Part shown: one piece after another, positions 7,670-15,762 of the stretch
How positions within the stretch are numbered: the stretch's first letter is position 1
How the letters are laid out: the number at the start of each line of letters is the position of its first letter
Source of the DNA: CANKBT01 sp038235705
GTDB taxonomy: Bacteria > Actinomycetota > Actinomycetes > Mycobacteriales > SCTD01
Assembly: GCA_038235705.1 (NCBI GenBank)
Contig: JBBSTR010000002.1
Location: forward strand, 21,130 to 85,129
Direction of reading: 5' to 3'
DNA: 64,000 nt
Translations under genes and position numbers: made by a program
The notes under the pieces: model-generated
The model's input: only the letters and a program-made list of their open reading frames with translations
Databases searched by the model: none
Told to the model about the DNA's origin: nothing

Positions 7670-8949
7670 CGGTCACCTATGTGCTCGACACCTCGGTCCT
7701 GCTGTCCGACCCGGGGGCCCTGGCCCGGTTCGACGAGCACGACGTCGTGCTCCCGCTCGTCGTCATCAACGAGCTGGAGGGCAAGCGCGACCATCCCGAG
7801 CTGGGCTGGTTCGCACGGCAGGCGCTGCGGGTGCTCGACGACCTGCGCGTCGCGTACGGCCGGCTGGACGCGCCGATCCCGGTCGGGCAGGGCACCGTAC
7901 GGGTGGAGCTCAACCACTCCGACGCGGCGGTGCTCCCGGCCGGGTTCCGGGTCGCCGACAACGATGCGCGGATCCTGGCGGTCGCCGTGAACCTCGCAGC
8001 CGAGGGTCACGACGTCGTACTCATCAGCAAGGACCTGCCGCTGCGGGTCAAGGCGGCGGCGATCGGGCTGGCCGCGCAGGAGTATCGCGCAGAGCTGGCG
8101 AGCACCACCGGGCACACTGGCATGGCGGAGCTGGTCGTGACGGGCGACGATCTCGACGAGCTGTTTGCGGAAGGTTGCGCCATCTTGCCGGAGGCGGCCG
8201 AGCTGCCCACGCACACCGGGCTCGTGCTTCTGTCCGAGCGCGGTTCCGGGCTCGGCCGAGTGGCGCCTGACAAGTCCGTCCGGCTGGTGCGCGGTGACCG
8301 CGAGGTCTTCGGCGTACGCGGCCGCAGCGCCGAGCAGCGCGTTGCCCTCGACCTGCTGCTCGATCCGGAGATCGGCATCGTCTCGCTCGGTGGCCGGGCC
8401 GGCACGGGCAAGTCGGCGCTCGCGCTGTGCGCGGGCCTCGAGTCGGTGCTCGAGCGGCGTGCGCACAAGAAGGTGATCGTGTTTCGGCCGCTGTACGCGG
8501 TCGGCGGGCAAGACCTCGGCTACCTGCCCGGCGACTCGGCCGAGAAGATGGGTCCGTGGGCGCAGGCCGTCTTCGACACCCTCGGAGCCCTGGTCGCTCC
8601 CGAGGTGGTCACCGAAGTGCTGGAGCGCGGTCTGCTCGAGGTGCTCCCGCTCACGCACATCCGCGGCCGGTCGCTGCACGACGCGTTCGTCATCGTCGAC
8701 GAGGCGCAGTCGCTGGAGCGTGGTGTTCTGCTCACCGTGCTGTCCCGGCTCGGCCAGGGCTCGCGCGTCGTGCTCACCCACGACGTGGCGCAGCGCGACA
8801 ACCTGCGGGTCGGTCGGCACGACGGGGTGACCGCAGTGATCGAGGTGCTCAAGGGTCACCCGCTGTTCGCGCACGTGACCCTGACCCGCTCGGAGCGCTC
8901 CGCCATCGCCGCCCTGGTCACCGAGATGCTGGAGGACCTGCCGCTGTAG
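7666..8949 (+). CDS. phoH2: PhoH family protein with N-terminal PIN domain (PhoH2-like)
   Basis: 427 residues from ATG 7666. Residues 1-130 are a PIN RNase domain: Y-V-L-D-T-S-V-L-L-S-D-P, N-E-L-E-G-K and V-A-D-N-D-A-R supply the acidic residues. Residues ~215-427 are a PhoH ATPase with Walker A G-R-A-G-T-G-K-S-A-L near 243 and Walker B V-I-V-D-E-A-Q-S-L near 342. PIN-PhoH proteins are described as sequence-selective RNA-unwinding ribonucleases. The start gives the PIN strand directly; longer upstream extension is low-complexity. It is followed by a 592-bp gene-free region. Confidence 0.93.
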   Translation: MTVTYVLDTSVLLSDPGALARFDEHDVVLPLVVINELEGKRDHPELGWFARQALRVLDDLRVAYGRLDAPIPVGQGTVRVELNHSDAAVLPAGFRVADNDARILAVAVNLAAEGHDVVLISKDLPLRVKAAAIGLAAQEYRAELASTTGHTGMAELVVTGDDLDELFAEGCAILPEAAELPTHTGLVLLSERGSGLGRVAPDKSVRLVRGDREVFGVRGRSAEQRVALDLLLDPEIGIVSLGGRAGTGKSALALCAGLESVLERRAHKKVIVFRPLYAVGGQDLGYLPGDSAEKMGPWAQAVFDTLGALVAPEVVTEVLERGLLEVLPLTHIRGRSLHDAFVIVDEAQSLERGVLLTVLSRLGQGSRVVLTHDVAQRDNLRVGRHDGVTAVIEVLKGHPLFAHVTLTRSERSAIAALVTEMLEDLPL

Positions 8950-9025
8950 CTCGGCGGGCACCACCCTTGCTTCCTCTGCGCTCCCGTTGCGTCCACCCAG
9001 GGCGGTCCGCGCGTCGCATCGCTTG

Positions 9026-9141
9026 AGATCACCGGAGGGTTCGACCGCGCTGCTGCTCCGGCTGCAAGATCACCGGAGCGTCTGAGGGCTCACCTGCCGC
9101 CAGACAGCAGCCCTGGACGTGCAGACATTCCGGTGATCTTG
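9026..9141. repeat. Three copies of AGATCACCGGA, one inverted
   Basis: AGATCACCGGA occurs at 9026-9036 and 9067-9077, and in inverse at 9129-9139. The last two extend to a perfect 13-bp inverted repeat, CAAGATCACCGGA at 9065-9077 against TCCGGTGATCTTG at 9129-9141, separated by 51 bases. It may be a REP-like extragenic element or a long hairpin at the 3' end of phoH. Confidence 0.6.
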
Positions 9142-9250
9142 AGGCTGCTCGGCTGCCCGGCTGCAGCGCTCGCATGCTCGGGTGGGGTATGCGGTGTGCG
9201 GTGTGCGGTGCGCGGGTGCGGTGCGGCGCGGGGGTGCGGTGGGCGTGCGG

Positions 9251-9338
9251 TGCTCGAGGGCTCGAGGGCTCGAGGGCTCGAGTGCTCGAGTGCTTGGGTG
9301 CTTGGGTGCTTGGGTGCTTGGGTGCTTGGGTGCTTGGG
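9251..9338. repeat. 8-bp tandem repeat, 11 units of two variants
   Basis: Five units of (T/G)GCTCGAG (9251-9290) run straight into six units of TGCTTGGG (9291-9338). The shared 8-bp register indicates one array in which a variant spread. Flanks are GTGCGG-rich. It is non-coding and lies 200 bp beyond the 3' end of the thrE gene. Confidence 0.9.
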
Positions 9339-9541
9339 TGCGGTGCGCGGGTGCGACTGCGTCCGCCTGATGTCGTACGCGCTGAGGCTCACCCGCGCTG
9401 CCCGCCTGGAGAGCTCCCGTCGACGGTGACGGCAGGCGAGGTGGACGCAGAAGCGCCCGCGACACCACGCTCACGGCGACGGGCAGGGTCGATGGAGCGA
9501 GCGGTCGCCGGGTCGCCAGGCACGAAGCCCGCGGCCGGGGG

Positions 9542-10900
9542 TCAGAGCAGCCGGTTGCCGCGACGGCGGTGCAGCCGACTGCGCTCCGGAACCAGCGGCG
9601 CGCTCACCAGCCCCTGCCCGAGCAGAACGCCTGCGGCCAGGGCGAGGCCGACGGTGAGGGCGCGGAGCACGAGCGCGAACCCGGTGGACGGGTCGCCGGT
9701 GCCGAGGGCGAGCAGCGCGGAGAAGGTGGTGAGCCCTGGCAGCTGGGGGATGATGGCGGGGACGACGAGCAGCAGGGCGGCGAGCCCGAGCCGGCGGGCG
9801 AGCAGCTGGCAGCCCGCGCCCATCACCACCGCTCCGGCAGCTGTGGCGGTGGCACGGGAGAGCCCGGCGACGAGCAGGGCCTCGTAGAACGCGTAGCCGG
9901 CGCCGCCGACCAAGGCGCTGGTCAGCACGACCCGTCGGGGCGAGTAGTTCGCCAGCGCGAAGAGCCCGGCGGCGGCAGCGGCCGCCAGCGCGCGGACCGG
10001 CAGCTGCGCCAGCGCAGAGTCGATCTCGTTGACCGACAGCACCACCCCCAGCCGACGGGAGATGTCCAGGCCGAGCGCGACGCCGGTCAGCAGACCTGCG
10101 GTCAGCACCAGCACCGCGAGCGCGCGCGCCGAGGCGGTGACGAGGAATCCGCCGAGGGCGTCCTGCACGCTGCCGACAAGCAACCCGCCGGGGAGCAGCG
10201 CCACCAGGCCGCCGGCGACGACGAGCGACGGTTCGACGGTCGCACCGACCGCGGACAAGGCGGCGGCGAAGCTGGTCGCGACCAGGCCGCCCACCGCGTA
10301 CTGGTAGAAGAACGGCACCTCGCGGGCGTTGAGCAACCGGTTGGCTCGATCGATGACGACGGTGGCGAGGAAGGCGGTGGCCGCGACCAGCGCACCGCCA
10401 CCGAGCAGCACCGCGACGGACGCGGACAGCCCGCCCCACGCGCCGGTGGCGACCCAGCGGGGGTAGGGGTGCGGGGTGCGTCGCACCTCGTCGATCCGCT
10501 GCTGGGCGCGGGCGACGTCCAGCCGCCCGGCCACGAGGTCCTTGACCACGTCGTCGACCCGGGCCAGCCGGGTGCCGTCAAAGCCGTAACGGCGGACCAC
10601 CCGGGACGCGGTGACCGGGGCGAACGTGGGTCCCCGCAGGTAAGACACGACGATGACGTTGTACGTGACGTCAGCCTCGCAGCGGACGAGCCCGGCCGCG
10701 GCGGTGACCTGACGGATGGCCGCGGTCACGTCCGCGGTGCCCGCACCGCCGGACAGGAGCAGCTCAGCGATCCGCAGCGCCAGGTGCAGGACCCGGTAGA
10801 TGTCCTGCTCCGGCGGCGCCTGGACCGCGTGGGCGTCGGTGGTCGCCGCGACCGGCTCAGGGGCTCGCAACTTCGTCCAGGCGCGCGAGACCCGGCTCAC
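9542..10900 (-). CDS. thrE: Threonine/serine exporter family protein (ThrE)
   Basis: Integral membrane protein. The N-terminal half carries the DUF1212/ThrE cytosolic-plus-membrane segment (I-A-E-L-L-L-S-G-G-A-G-T-A-D-V, then P-Y-P-R-W), and the C-terminal half is the ThrE_2-type set of hydrophobic helices; about ten membrane segments in all. Homologues export threonine and serine by proton-motive force. GTG at 10900 is chosen (452 residues) because the longer frame from ATG 11002 would overlap the upstream ClC gene by 77 bp and add a non-conserved Cys/Pro-rich stretch. It lies 25 bp after the ClC stop, so co-transcription is likely. Confidence 0.88.
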   Translation of the reverse strand: MSRVSRAWTKLRAPEPVAATTDAHAVQAPPEQDIYRVLHLALRIAELLLSGGAGTADVTAAIRQVTAAAGLVRCEADVTYNVIVVSYLRGPTFAPVTASRVVRRYGFDGTRLARVDDVVKDLVAGRLDVARAQQRIDEVRRTPHPYPRWVATGAWGGLSASVAVLLGGGALVAATAFLATVVIDRANRLLNAREVPFFYQYAVGGLVATSFAAALSAVGATVEPSLVVAGGLVALLPGGLLVGSVQDALGGFLVTASARALAVLVLTAGLLTGVALGLDISRRLGVVLSVNEIDSALAQLPVRALAAAAAAGLFALANYSPRRVVLTSALVGGAGYAFYEALLVAGLSRATATAAGAVVMGAGCQLLARRLGLAALLLVVPAIIPQLPGLTTFSALLALGTGDPSTGFALVLRALTVGLALAAGVLLGQGLVSAPLVPERSRLHRRRGNRLL

Positions 10901-10925
10901 AGCACCGCCGGACGGAGTGTCCGGT

Positions 10926-12743
10926 TCACGGGGCCGCGTGTCGGCGGGCCAGCCTCGGCGTGCGCAGCCGCAGCAGCTGCTCGGTGTCACGCTCCTCGGC
11001 AAGGTCGCGCAATCGTCCAGCCATGAGCTGCTTCAGCGAGACCACCCCGACCGGACGCCGCGGGTCCGCGCGCATCGTCACCGGTAGCCGGGTGAAGCCG
11101 GTCTCGGCCATCAGCACCGCCGCCGTCCTGAGCGTGTCGTCGCCATGGGCGACGACCAGCGAGGCGCTGGCCAGCTGCCCGACCGGGTCGTCACGCCGTC
11201 CTACCGCGACCGCTGCCTCCAGCTGGGACGCGCTGACGACGCCGACCAGGAGGCCGTCGGGGCCGACCACCGGGTAGAGCCGCTGGGCTCGTTGGTCCTG
11301 CGATCCTGCCTGGACCTCGGCCAGGGCGGTGGCGACGGAGGAGTCCTCGAGCAGAAGCAGACAGCCGTCGGGCATCACCTGGTCGACGAACAGCGCCTCG
11401 AGCGGGTCGACGTCGTACTCCTGACGCACGTGGAAACCGCGTCGGGCGATCTTCTCGGTGAGCACGGACCGCCTGAGGAGCAGGACGGACCCGGCGTACG
11501 CCACGGTGTTGGCGATCAGGAGCGGCAGCAGCAGGTCGAGCCGGCCGGTCAGCTCGATGGCGAACACGACACCGGTGAACGGGGAGCGCATGACGCCGCC
11601 GAGCACGCCGGCCACGCCGATGATCGCCCAGAAGCCGAGGCCGACCTTGGGAAAGACGCTCGACTCGACCGCGCCCAGCGCTCCGCCGATCAGGAACAGC
11701 GGGGCCATGATGCTGCCCGAGGTCCCCGAGCCGAGCGACAGGGACCAGATCAGGGTCTTGACCACCAGGATGCTCACGACGAGCGACAGCCCGATCTGCC
11801 CGGTCAGCTCGGCGCGGATCACGTCGTAGCCGACCCCGAGGGCCCTGGGCTGCACGAGTCCGCCGATCCCGATGATGAGACCACCGATCGCCGGCCACCA
11901 CATCCAGTGGAACGGCAGCCGGTGGAACAGGTCCTCGGAGAGGTAGACGAGGGAGGTCGCTGCCACGGCGAGCAGCGCCGAGAGCACCCCTGCGACGAGA
12001 CAGAACAGGTAGGTCAGATAGCCGATGTCGAACGGCGCCGTGTTGGCGAACAGGGCCCCGTGGCCGAGGATCGGGCCACGCAGGATCGTCGCCACCGCGA
12101 CGGCGGTGGCCACCGGCACGAAGCTGCGGGGCCGCCACTCGAACAGCAGCAGCTCGACGGCGAGCAGCGTCGCGGCCAGCGGGGCGTTGAAGACCGCGGC
12201 CATCCCCGCGGTGGCACCGGCCACCAGCAGGGTCTTGCGCTCGTCCGCGGTCAGGTGCAGGAACTGCGCGAACAACGACCCGATCGCGCCACCGGTCATG
12301 ATGATCGGGCCCTCGGCGCCGAACGGGCCGCCGGTCCCGATGCTCACCGCAGCGCTGACCGGCTTGAGCAGGGCGACCCGTGGGGCGATGGTGCTGCGCC
12401 GCAGCAGGATCGCCTCCAGCGTCTCGGGCATGCCGTGCCCACGGATGCGTTCGGAGCCGTATCGGGCCATCAGTCCGATGGCGAGCCCACCGAGGATCGG
12501 TGCCAGGAGCACCAGGAAAGGGTTGTGGTGGATGGTGCCCGGCGCCCGTAGCGACGTGTCGTACGTCTGGTAGAACACTGCGTTGGTGATCAGGCCGATA
12601 AGCTTGACCAGCGTCCAGGCGGCCCCGGCACCAGCGGCGCCGACCGGCACCGCAAGTGCGGCGATCAGGAGCATCCTCGGGGTGGCGGTGAAGTCGCCGA
12701 GGTGTCCGACGTCGCGGACGGGGGTGTGGGCGGTGGGGGGCAC
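10926..12743 (-). CDS. ClC chloride channel/antiporter with C-terminal CBS pair (paralogue 1)
   Basis: 605 residues: about ten to twelve hydrophobic helices (residues ~25-430) followed by two CBS domains (~450-580). Selectivity-filter motifs are present: G-P-F-G-A-E-G-P with the gating Glu retained, and G-S-G-T-S-G-S-I-M-A-P. The retained Glu is compatible with Cl-/H+ exchange as well as channel activity. The CBS pair suggests regulation by a nucleotide. It is very similar throughout to the gene at 15731-17617; leader sequences upstream of the two starts also match. The start (M-P-P-T-A-H-T-P-V-R-D-V-G) aligns with that of the paralogue. Confidence 0.95.
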   Translation of the reverse strand: MPPTAHTPVRDVGHLGDFTATPRMLLIAALAVPVGAAGAGAAWTLVKLIGLITNAVFYQTYDTSLRAPGTIHHNPFLVLLAPILGGLAIGLMARYGSERIRGHGMPETLEAILLRRSTIAPRVALLKPVSAAVSIGTGGPFGAEGPIIMTGGAIGSLFAQFLHLTADERKTLLVAGATAGMAAVFNAPLAATLLAVELLLFEWRPRSFVPVATAVAVATILRGPILGHGALFANTAPFDIGYLTYLFCLVAGVLSALLAVAATSLVYLSEDLFHRLPFHWMWWPAIGGLIIGIGGLVQPRALGVGYDVIRAELTGQIGLSLVVSILVVKTLIWSLSLGSGTSGSIMAPLFLIGGALGAVESSVFPKVGLGFWAIIGVAGVLGGVMRSPFTGVVFAIELTGRLDLLLPLLIANTVAYAGSVLLLRRSVLTEKIARRGFHVRQEYDVDPLEALFVDQVMPDGCLLLLEDSSVATALAEVQAGSQDQRAQRLYPVVGPDGLLVGVVSASQLEAAVAVGRRDDPVGQLASASLVVAHGDDTLRTAAVLMAETGFTRLPVTMRADPRRPVGVVSLKQLMAGRLRDLAEERDTEQLLRLRTPRLARRHAAP

Positions 12744-12776
12744 GGGCTTCCTCGGGTGGGGGCTGAGCGACCCTCC

Positions 12777-12782
12777 ATCCTA
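12777..12782 (-). promoter_or_regulatory. Candidate -10 of ClC gene 1
   Basis: TAGGAT on the minus strand, 33 bases before the ATG at 12743. The same position upstream of the paralogue has TAGGGT (17651-17656), within a leader conserved between the two copies. Confidence 0.4.
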
Positions 12783-12916
12783 AGTTGCCGTGTACGTCGG
12801 CTCGACCTGCAACCAGGCCGGAGTGGCTGCCGCACAGTTGCGAGGCGTCGACATTGATCAACAGGACCGAGGTCTATGGTGACCTGGCTCACCAGACCTG
12901 TTGCCGACCGGAGCGC

Positions 12917-13099
12917 TCAGTGCGCCGGCAGCCCGGTCCCGCACCGCTCACATCGCTCCGCGCGCGGGTCGTCCGACAGGCGCCCACACTGATCGCAGAC
13001 ACGGGAGAGCCAGCATGCGGGATCACCGCCGACCTCGGGCGGTGCGTCGGCGACGGCTTGGGTGTTCCGGGTCGGGTCCGTGCGGTCGTTGGGAGTCAC
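12917..13099 (-). CDS. Small zinc-ribbon protein
   Basis: 60 residues from GTG 13099. The C-terminal half reads V-C-D-Q-C-G-R-L then R-C-E-R-C-G-T-G-L, two C-x2-C knuckles about 15 residues apart, a typical short zinc ribbon; the N-terminal half is polar and probably disordered. Function is unknown. A similar zinc ribbon begins the large cyclase at 36827. It sits between ClC gene 1 and the universal stress protein gene. The cysteine pattern makes chance translation unlikely, but there is no strong ribosome-binding site. Confidence 0.6.
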   Translation of the reverse strand: MTPNDRTDPTRNTQAVADAPPEVGGDPACWLSRVCDQCGRLSDDPRAERCERCGTGLPAH

Positions 13100-13194
13100 C
13101 CTGGCCCACCATCGAAGCTGCGCGTGCGGTGCCGTAGCGCTGGCGGCCAGGAGCGCTTCCGGGCATCGGGATCGACCCGCAGGCTCCGGCCGCC

Positions 13195-13632
13195 ATGAGG
13201 GTCGGTGGCGGACAGGACGGGCCGTCGGTCGTGCTGGTGGCCGTGGACGGCAGCCGGACCTCGCTGCACGCGGTGTCCTACGCGGGCGGTCTGACGCGCC
13301 GGCAGGGCGCGCGGCTGGTTGCGTTGTGGGTGCAGGCGCCGAGCACGTTCGCGGCCCTCGCCCCCGAGGTGGCGTTCGCGATCGACGAGTCCACCGGTGC
13401 CGCGGACGCCCTTCGTTCGCAGCTGGAGTCCAGGGCGCAGGTCGACGGCTATCAGCTGGAGTTCCTCTGCTTGCAGGGCGACCCGTTCACGCAGCTGTGC
13501 AAGGTCGCTGACGAGCTGCAGGTCGATCTGGTCGTGGTGGGCGCCTCGAAGAAGCTCGGGCATCGGCTGGTGGGCTCCTTCGCCGTACGACTGGTGCGGG
13601 CGGGTCGGTGGCCGGTCACCGTGGTCCCGTGA
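13195..13632 (+). CDS. Universal stress protein (UspA family)
   Basis: 145 residues, one Usp domain: V-V-L-V-A-V-D-G-S at the first strand, a central L-V-V-V-G-A-S, then G-H-R-L-V-G-S-F-A and P-V-T-V-V-P at the end. The nucleotide-binding loop is a degenerate version of the G-x2-G-x9-G-S motif, so ATP binding is uncertain. The family is generally induced under stress or growth arrest; the role here is unknown. It is convergent with the flavoprotein gene, with only a short 7-bp repeat between the two stops. Confidence 0.85.
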   Translation: MRVGGGQDGPSVVLVAVDGSRTSLHAVSYAGGLTRRQGARLVALWVQAPSTFAALAPEVAFAIDESTGAADALRSQLESRAQVDGYQLEFLCLQGDPFTQLCKVADELQVDLVVVGASKKLGHRLVGSFAVRLVRAGRWPVTVVP

Positions 13633-13645
13633 CGCGACGGCTCAC

Positions 13646-13672
13646 GGGTTCCGGGTTCCGGGTTCCGGGTTC
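13646..13672. repeat. 7-bp tandem repeat GGGTTCC, nearly four copies
   Basis: GGGTTCC at 13646, 13653 and 13660 plus GGGTTC at 13667. The last copy runs into the stop codon of the flavoprotein gene (TCA at 13671-13673 on the plus strand), so the array lies in its 3' untranslated region. Confidence 0.85.
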
Positions 13673-14897
13673 ACAGCGAGGCATAGCCGACGTCGGGGTC
13701 GACCAACGCCTCCGGGTCGACGGGTCTGCCGGCGACGACGAGAGGCTTGATCTGGTCGAGGACGTCCCACACGTTGACGTTCATGGCGGCCTTGATGCGG
13801 TTCGACGGGTCGAGCCAGAAGGCGACGAACTCGCGCTGGTCCAGGTTGCCTCGTACGACGACCCGGTGCGGTGAGCCCGGGGCCGCGTGACCGAGGTATT
13901 CCATGCCGAGGTCGTACTGGTCGCTGAAGAAGTAGGGCAGGTCGGTGTAGGTCGTGCTCTCGCCGAGCAACGCCGCCGCAGCGGTCGCGGGCTGGTTTCG
14001 CGCGGTCGCCCAGTGCTCGACGCGCACCCGGTGGCCGAGGACCGGGTGGTCATGGTTGGCGATGTCGCCGACCGCGTAGATGTCCGGGTCGCTGGAGCGC
14101 AGGGACGCGTCGACCAGGACCCCGTCGTCCAGGTCGAGCCCGGCAGTCTCGGCCAGGCTCAGATCCGGTGCCGCGCCCACGCCGATCACGACGGCGTCGG
14201 CCTGGAGGGTCGTGCCGTCGCTCAGCTGGACGCCGGTCGCCGTGCCCGCGACCGTCGTGATGCCGGCGACCTTGACGGCGAGGCGCAGGTCGACGCCGTT
14301 TGCCCGGTGCAGGTCGGCGAAGACGCGGCCGAGCTCGGGACCGAGCACTCCCAGCAGCGGCAGGTCCGCGGCTTCCAGCACGGTCACGTCGGTGCCCGCA
14401 GCCCGAGCGACGGCGGCGACCTCGAGGCCGATCCAGCCGGCGCCGATGATGACCAGCCGCTTGCCGTCGCCGAAAGTCGCACGGATCGCGTCGGCGTCCT
14501 CCGCCGTGCGCAGCGTGTGGACGCCGTGCGCGTCGGCGCCGGGCAGGCTGAGGCGGCGGGCCACGGACCCGGTGGCGAGGACGAGCCTGTCGTAACCGAT
14601 CATGGCCCCGTCCGCGAGTCGGACCTGGTGGGCGCCCGGGTCGACCGCCGTGGCTCGGGTGCTCAGGCGCAGGTCGATCCGGTTGTCGCGGTACCAGTCC
14701 GACGGGTTCACGAGGGCGGAGTCGAACGAGGCAGACCCGGCGAGGTATCCCTTGGACAACGGTGGGCGCTCGTAGGGCAGGTGCGCCTCGGCGGCCAGGA
14801 GCGTCACCTCGTGCTCGAAGCCCTGCTCCCGCAGTGCCTGTGCGGTCTTCGCGCCGGCCAGGCCACCTCCGACGATGACCACGTTCTGGATGCTCAT
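13671..14897 (-). CDS. NAD(P)/FAD-dependent oxidoreductase, ferredoxin/rubredoxin reductase-like
   Basis: 408 residues. FAD-binding G-G-G-L-A-G at residues 10-15, the P-Y-E-R-P-P-L-S-K-G block near 42-51 that marks ferredoxin reductases of oxygenase systems, a second Rossmann motif I-G-A-G-W-I-G-L-E for NAD(P)H near 150, and D-I-Y-A-V-G-D-I-A before the C-terminal reductase domain. It would pass electrons from NAD(P)H to a ferredoxin or rubredoxin, but no such partner gene adjoins it. It is divergent from the HTH gene at 15052, with a palindrome between them. Confidence 0.9.
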   Translation of the reverse strand: MSIQNVVIVGGGLAGAKTAQALREQGFEHEVTLLAAEAHLPYERPPLSKGYLAGSASFDSALVNPSDWYRDNRIDLRLSTRATAVDPGAHQVRLADGAMIGYDRLVLATGSVARRLSLPGADAHGVHTLRTAEDADAIRATFGDGKRLVIIGAGWIGLEVAAVARAAGTDVTVLEAADLPLLGVLGPELGRVFADLHRANGVDLRLAVKVAGITTVAGTATGVQLSDGTTLQADAVVIGVGAAPDLSLAETAGLDLDDGVLVDASLRSSDPDIYAVGDIANHDHPVLGHRVRVEHWATARNQPATAAAALLGESTTYTDLPYFFSDQYDLGMEYLGHAAPGSPHRVVVRGNLDQREFVAFWLDPSNRIKAAMNVNVWDVLDQIKPLVVAGRPVDPEALVDPDVGYASL

Positions 14898-14987
14898 GAG
14901 TGCGTCTCCGATCCGGTGGGGGTGCTGCGTGCAAGGGCTGTCTGCAGATCGTCCTGCGCGTGAGTTCGCCTCCCCTTGTAACGGACA

Positions 14988-15003
14988 CTAGAGTAAACTT
15001 TAG
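14988..15003. promoter_or_regulatory. 16-bp near-palindromic operator
   Basis: CTAGAGTAAACTTTAG: outer CTA/TAG and inner AGT/ACT arms match, with one mismatched pair and an AT centre. It stands in an unusually AT-rich patch between the divergent flavoprotein and HTH regulator genes, the expected site for the adjacent regulator. Function is inferred. Confidence 0.55.
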
Positions 15004-15051
15004 ATTTTGTCCGGTCTAACGTCAAGGGTCGTGTCTCTCAGAGAGGGTCAG

Positions 15052-15762
15052 ATGTCGCAGCTCGCGAAAGACGCCACGGGCATCGGGGCGCTCGCCGAGC
15101 CCGTCCGCCGTGACCTGTACCTCTACGTCTGTGCGCAGCCCGGTGCGGTGGGACGCGAGGAAGCGGCAGAGGCCACCGACCTGCCGCTCCACACCGCCAA
15201 GTTCCATCTGGACAAGCTGGAGGCGGAGGGTCTGCTGCAGACCGATTTCGCTCGACTGTCCGGTCGGCGCGGACCGGGCGCCGGGCGTCCGGCCAAGCTC
15301 TACCGGCGCGCAGACCGAGAGATCGCGGTCTCGCTGCCCGATCGCGACTACGAGCTTGCAGGACAGCTGTTGGCGCAGGCGGTCGCCGAGTCGGCGGCGA
15401 CGGGCGTTCCCGCGACCGAGGTGCTCGACCGGGCCGCAGGGGCTCACGGGCGGGCCATCGGCACGGAAGCGGCCACCGACGGTGCTCCTGCCACGGCCGC
15501 TGAAGCCCTGGCACGTGCCTGCGAGGCTCTGATCGACCACGGTTACGAGCCGAGAAGGCTCCCCGACCGGGTCGAGCTGGCCAACTGTCCCTTCCGGGCG
15601 CTCGCGACGACGCACCCGCAGCTAGTGTGCGGCATGAACCTCGCCCTGATCGAGGCCCTGACCGACGCGCTCGTGCCCGATCGACTCGTCTGCGACCTGG
15701 CGCCGGCCCCGAACCGTTGTTGCGTGGTCCTCAAGACCCGCCCGAGCGGTGACGGCTGCTAG
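15052..15762 (+). CDS. Winged-HTH transcriptional regulator with C-terminal cysteine cluster
   Basis: 236 residues from ATG 15052, which follows GAGAGGG. Residues 10-90 form an ArsR/SufR-like winged helix (A-E-P-V-R-R-D-L-Y-L-Y-V, then H-T-A-K-F-H-L-D-K-L-E-A-E-G-L-L). The C-terminal domain has N-C179-P-F-R-A-L-A then L-V-C193-G-M-N, then C214 and C223-C224, with spacing C-x13-C-x20-C-x8-C-C. Cysteines in this position in SufR-type regulators hold an Fe-S cluster, so redox or iron sensing is plausible but not shown. Likely targets are the divergent flavoprotein gene and itself through the palindrome at 14988. Its last 32 bp overlap the end of ClC gene 2. Confidence 0.82.
   Translation: MSQLAKDATGIGALAEPVRRDLYLYVCAQPGAVGREEAAEATDLPLHTAKFHLDKLEAEGLLQTDFARLSGRRGPGAGRPAKLYRRADREIAVSLPDRDYELAGQLLAQAVAESAATGVPATEVLDRAAGAHGRAIGTEAATDGAPATAAEALARACEALIDHGYEPRRLPDRVELANCPFRALATTHPQLVCGMNLALIEALTDALVPDRLVCDLAPAPNRCCVVLKTRPSGDGC

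Larger units (their letters stand above)
8950..9541. other. Gene-free, repeat-bearing intergenic region
   Basis: 592 bp between phoH and the convergent thrE gene. Open frames crossing it are compositional artefacts of G-rich tandem repeats and match no family I recognise. It holds a cluster of AGATCACCGGA motifs (9026-9141) and an 8-bp tandem repeat (9251-9338) flanked by degenerate GTGCGG-rich sequence (about 9175-9250 and 9339-9355). No tRNA or rRNA is seen. Confidence 0.7.

Noticed and set aside
9251..9338. CRISPR-like array
   Set aside because: Units are 8 bp, contiguous and without spacers; no cas gene is near.
9174..9887. Open frames across the tandem repeat (up to ~237 codons)
   Set aside because: They are simple-sequence translations and run antisense into thrE; no family match.
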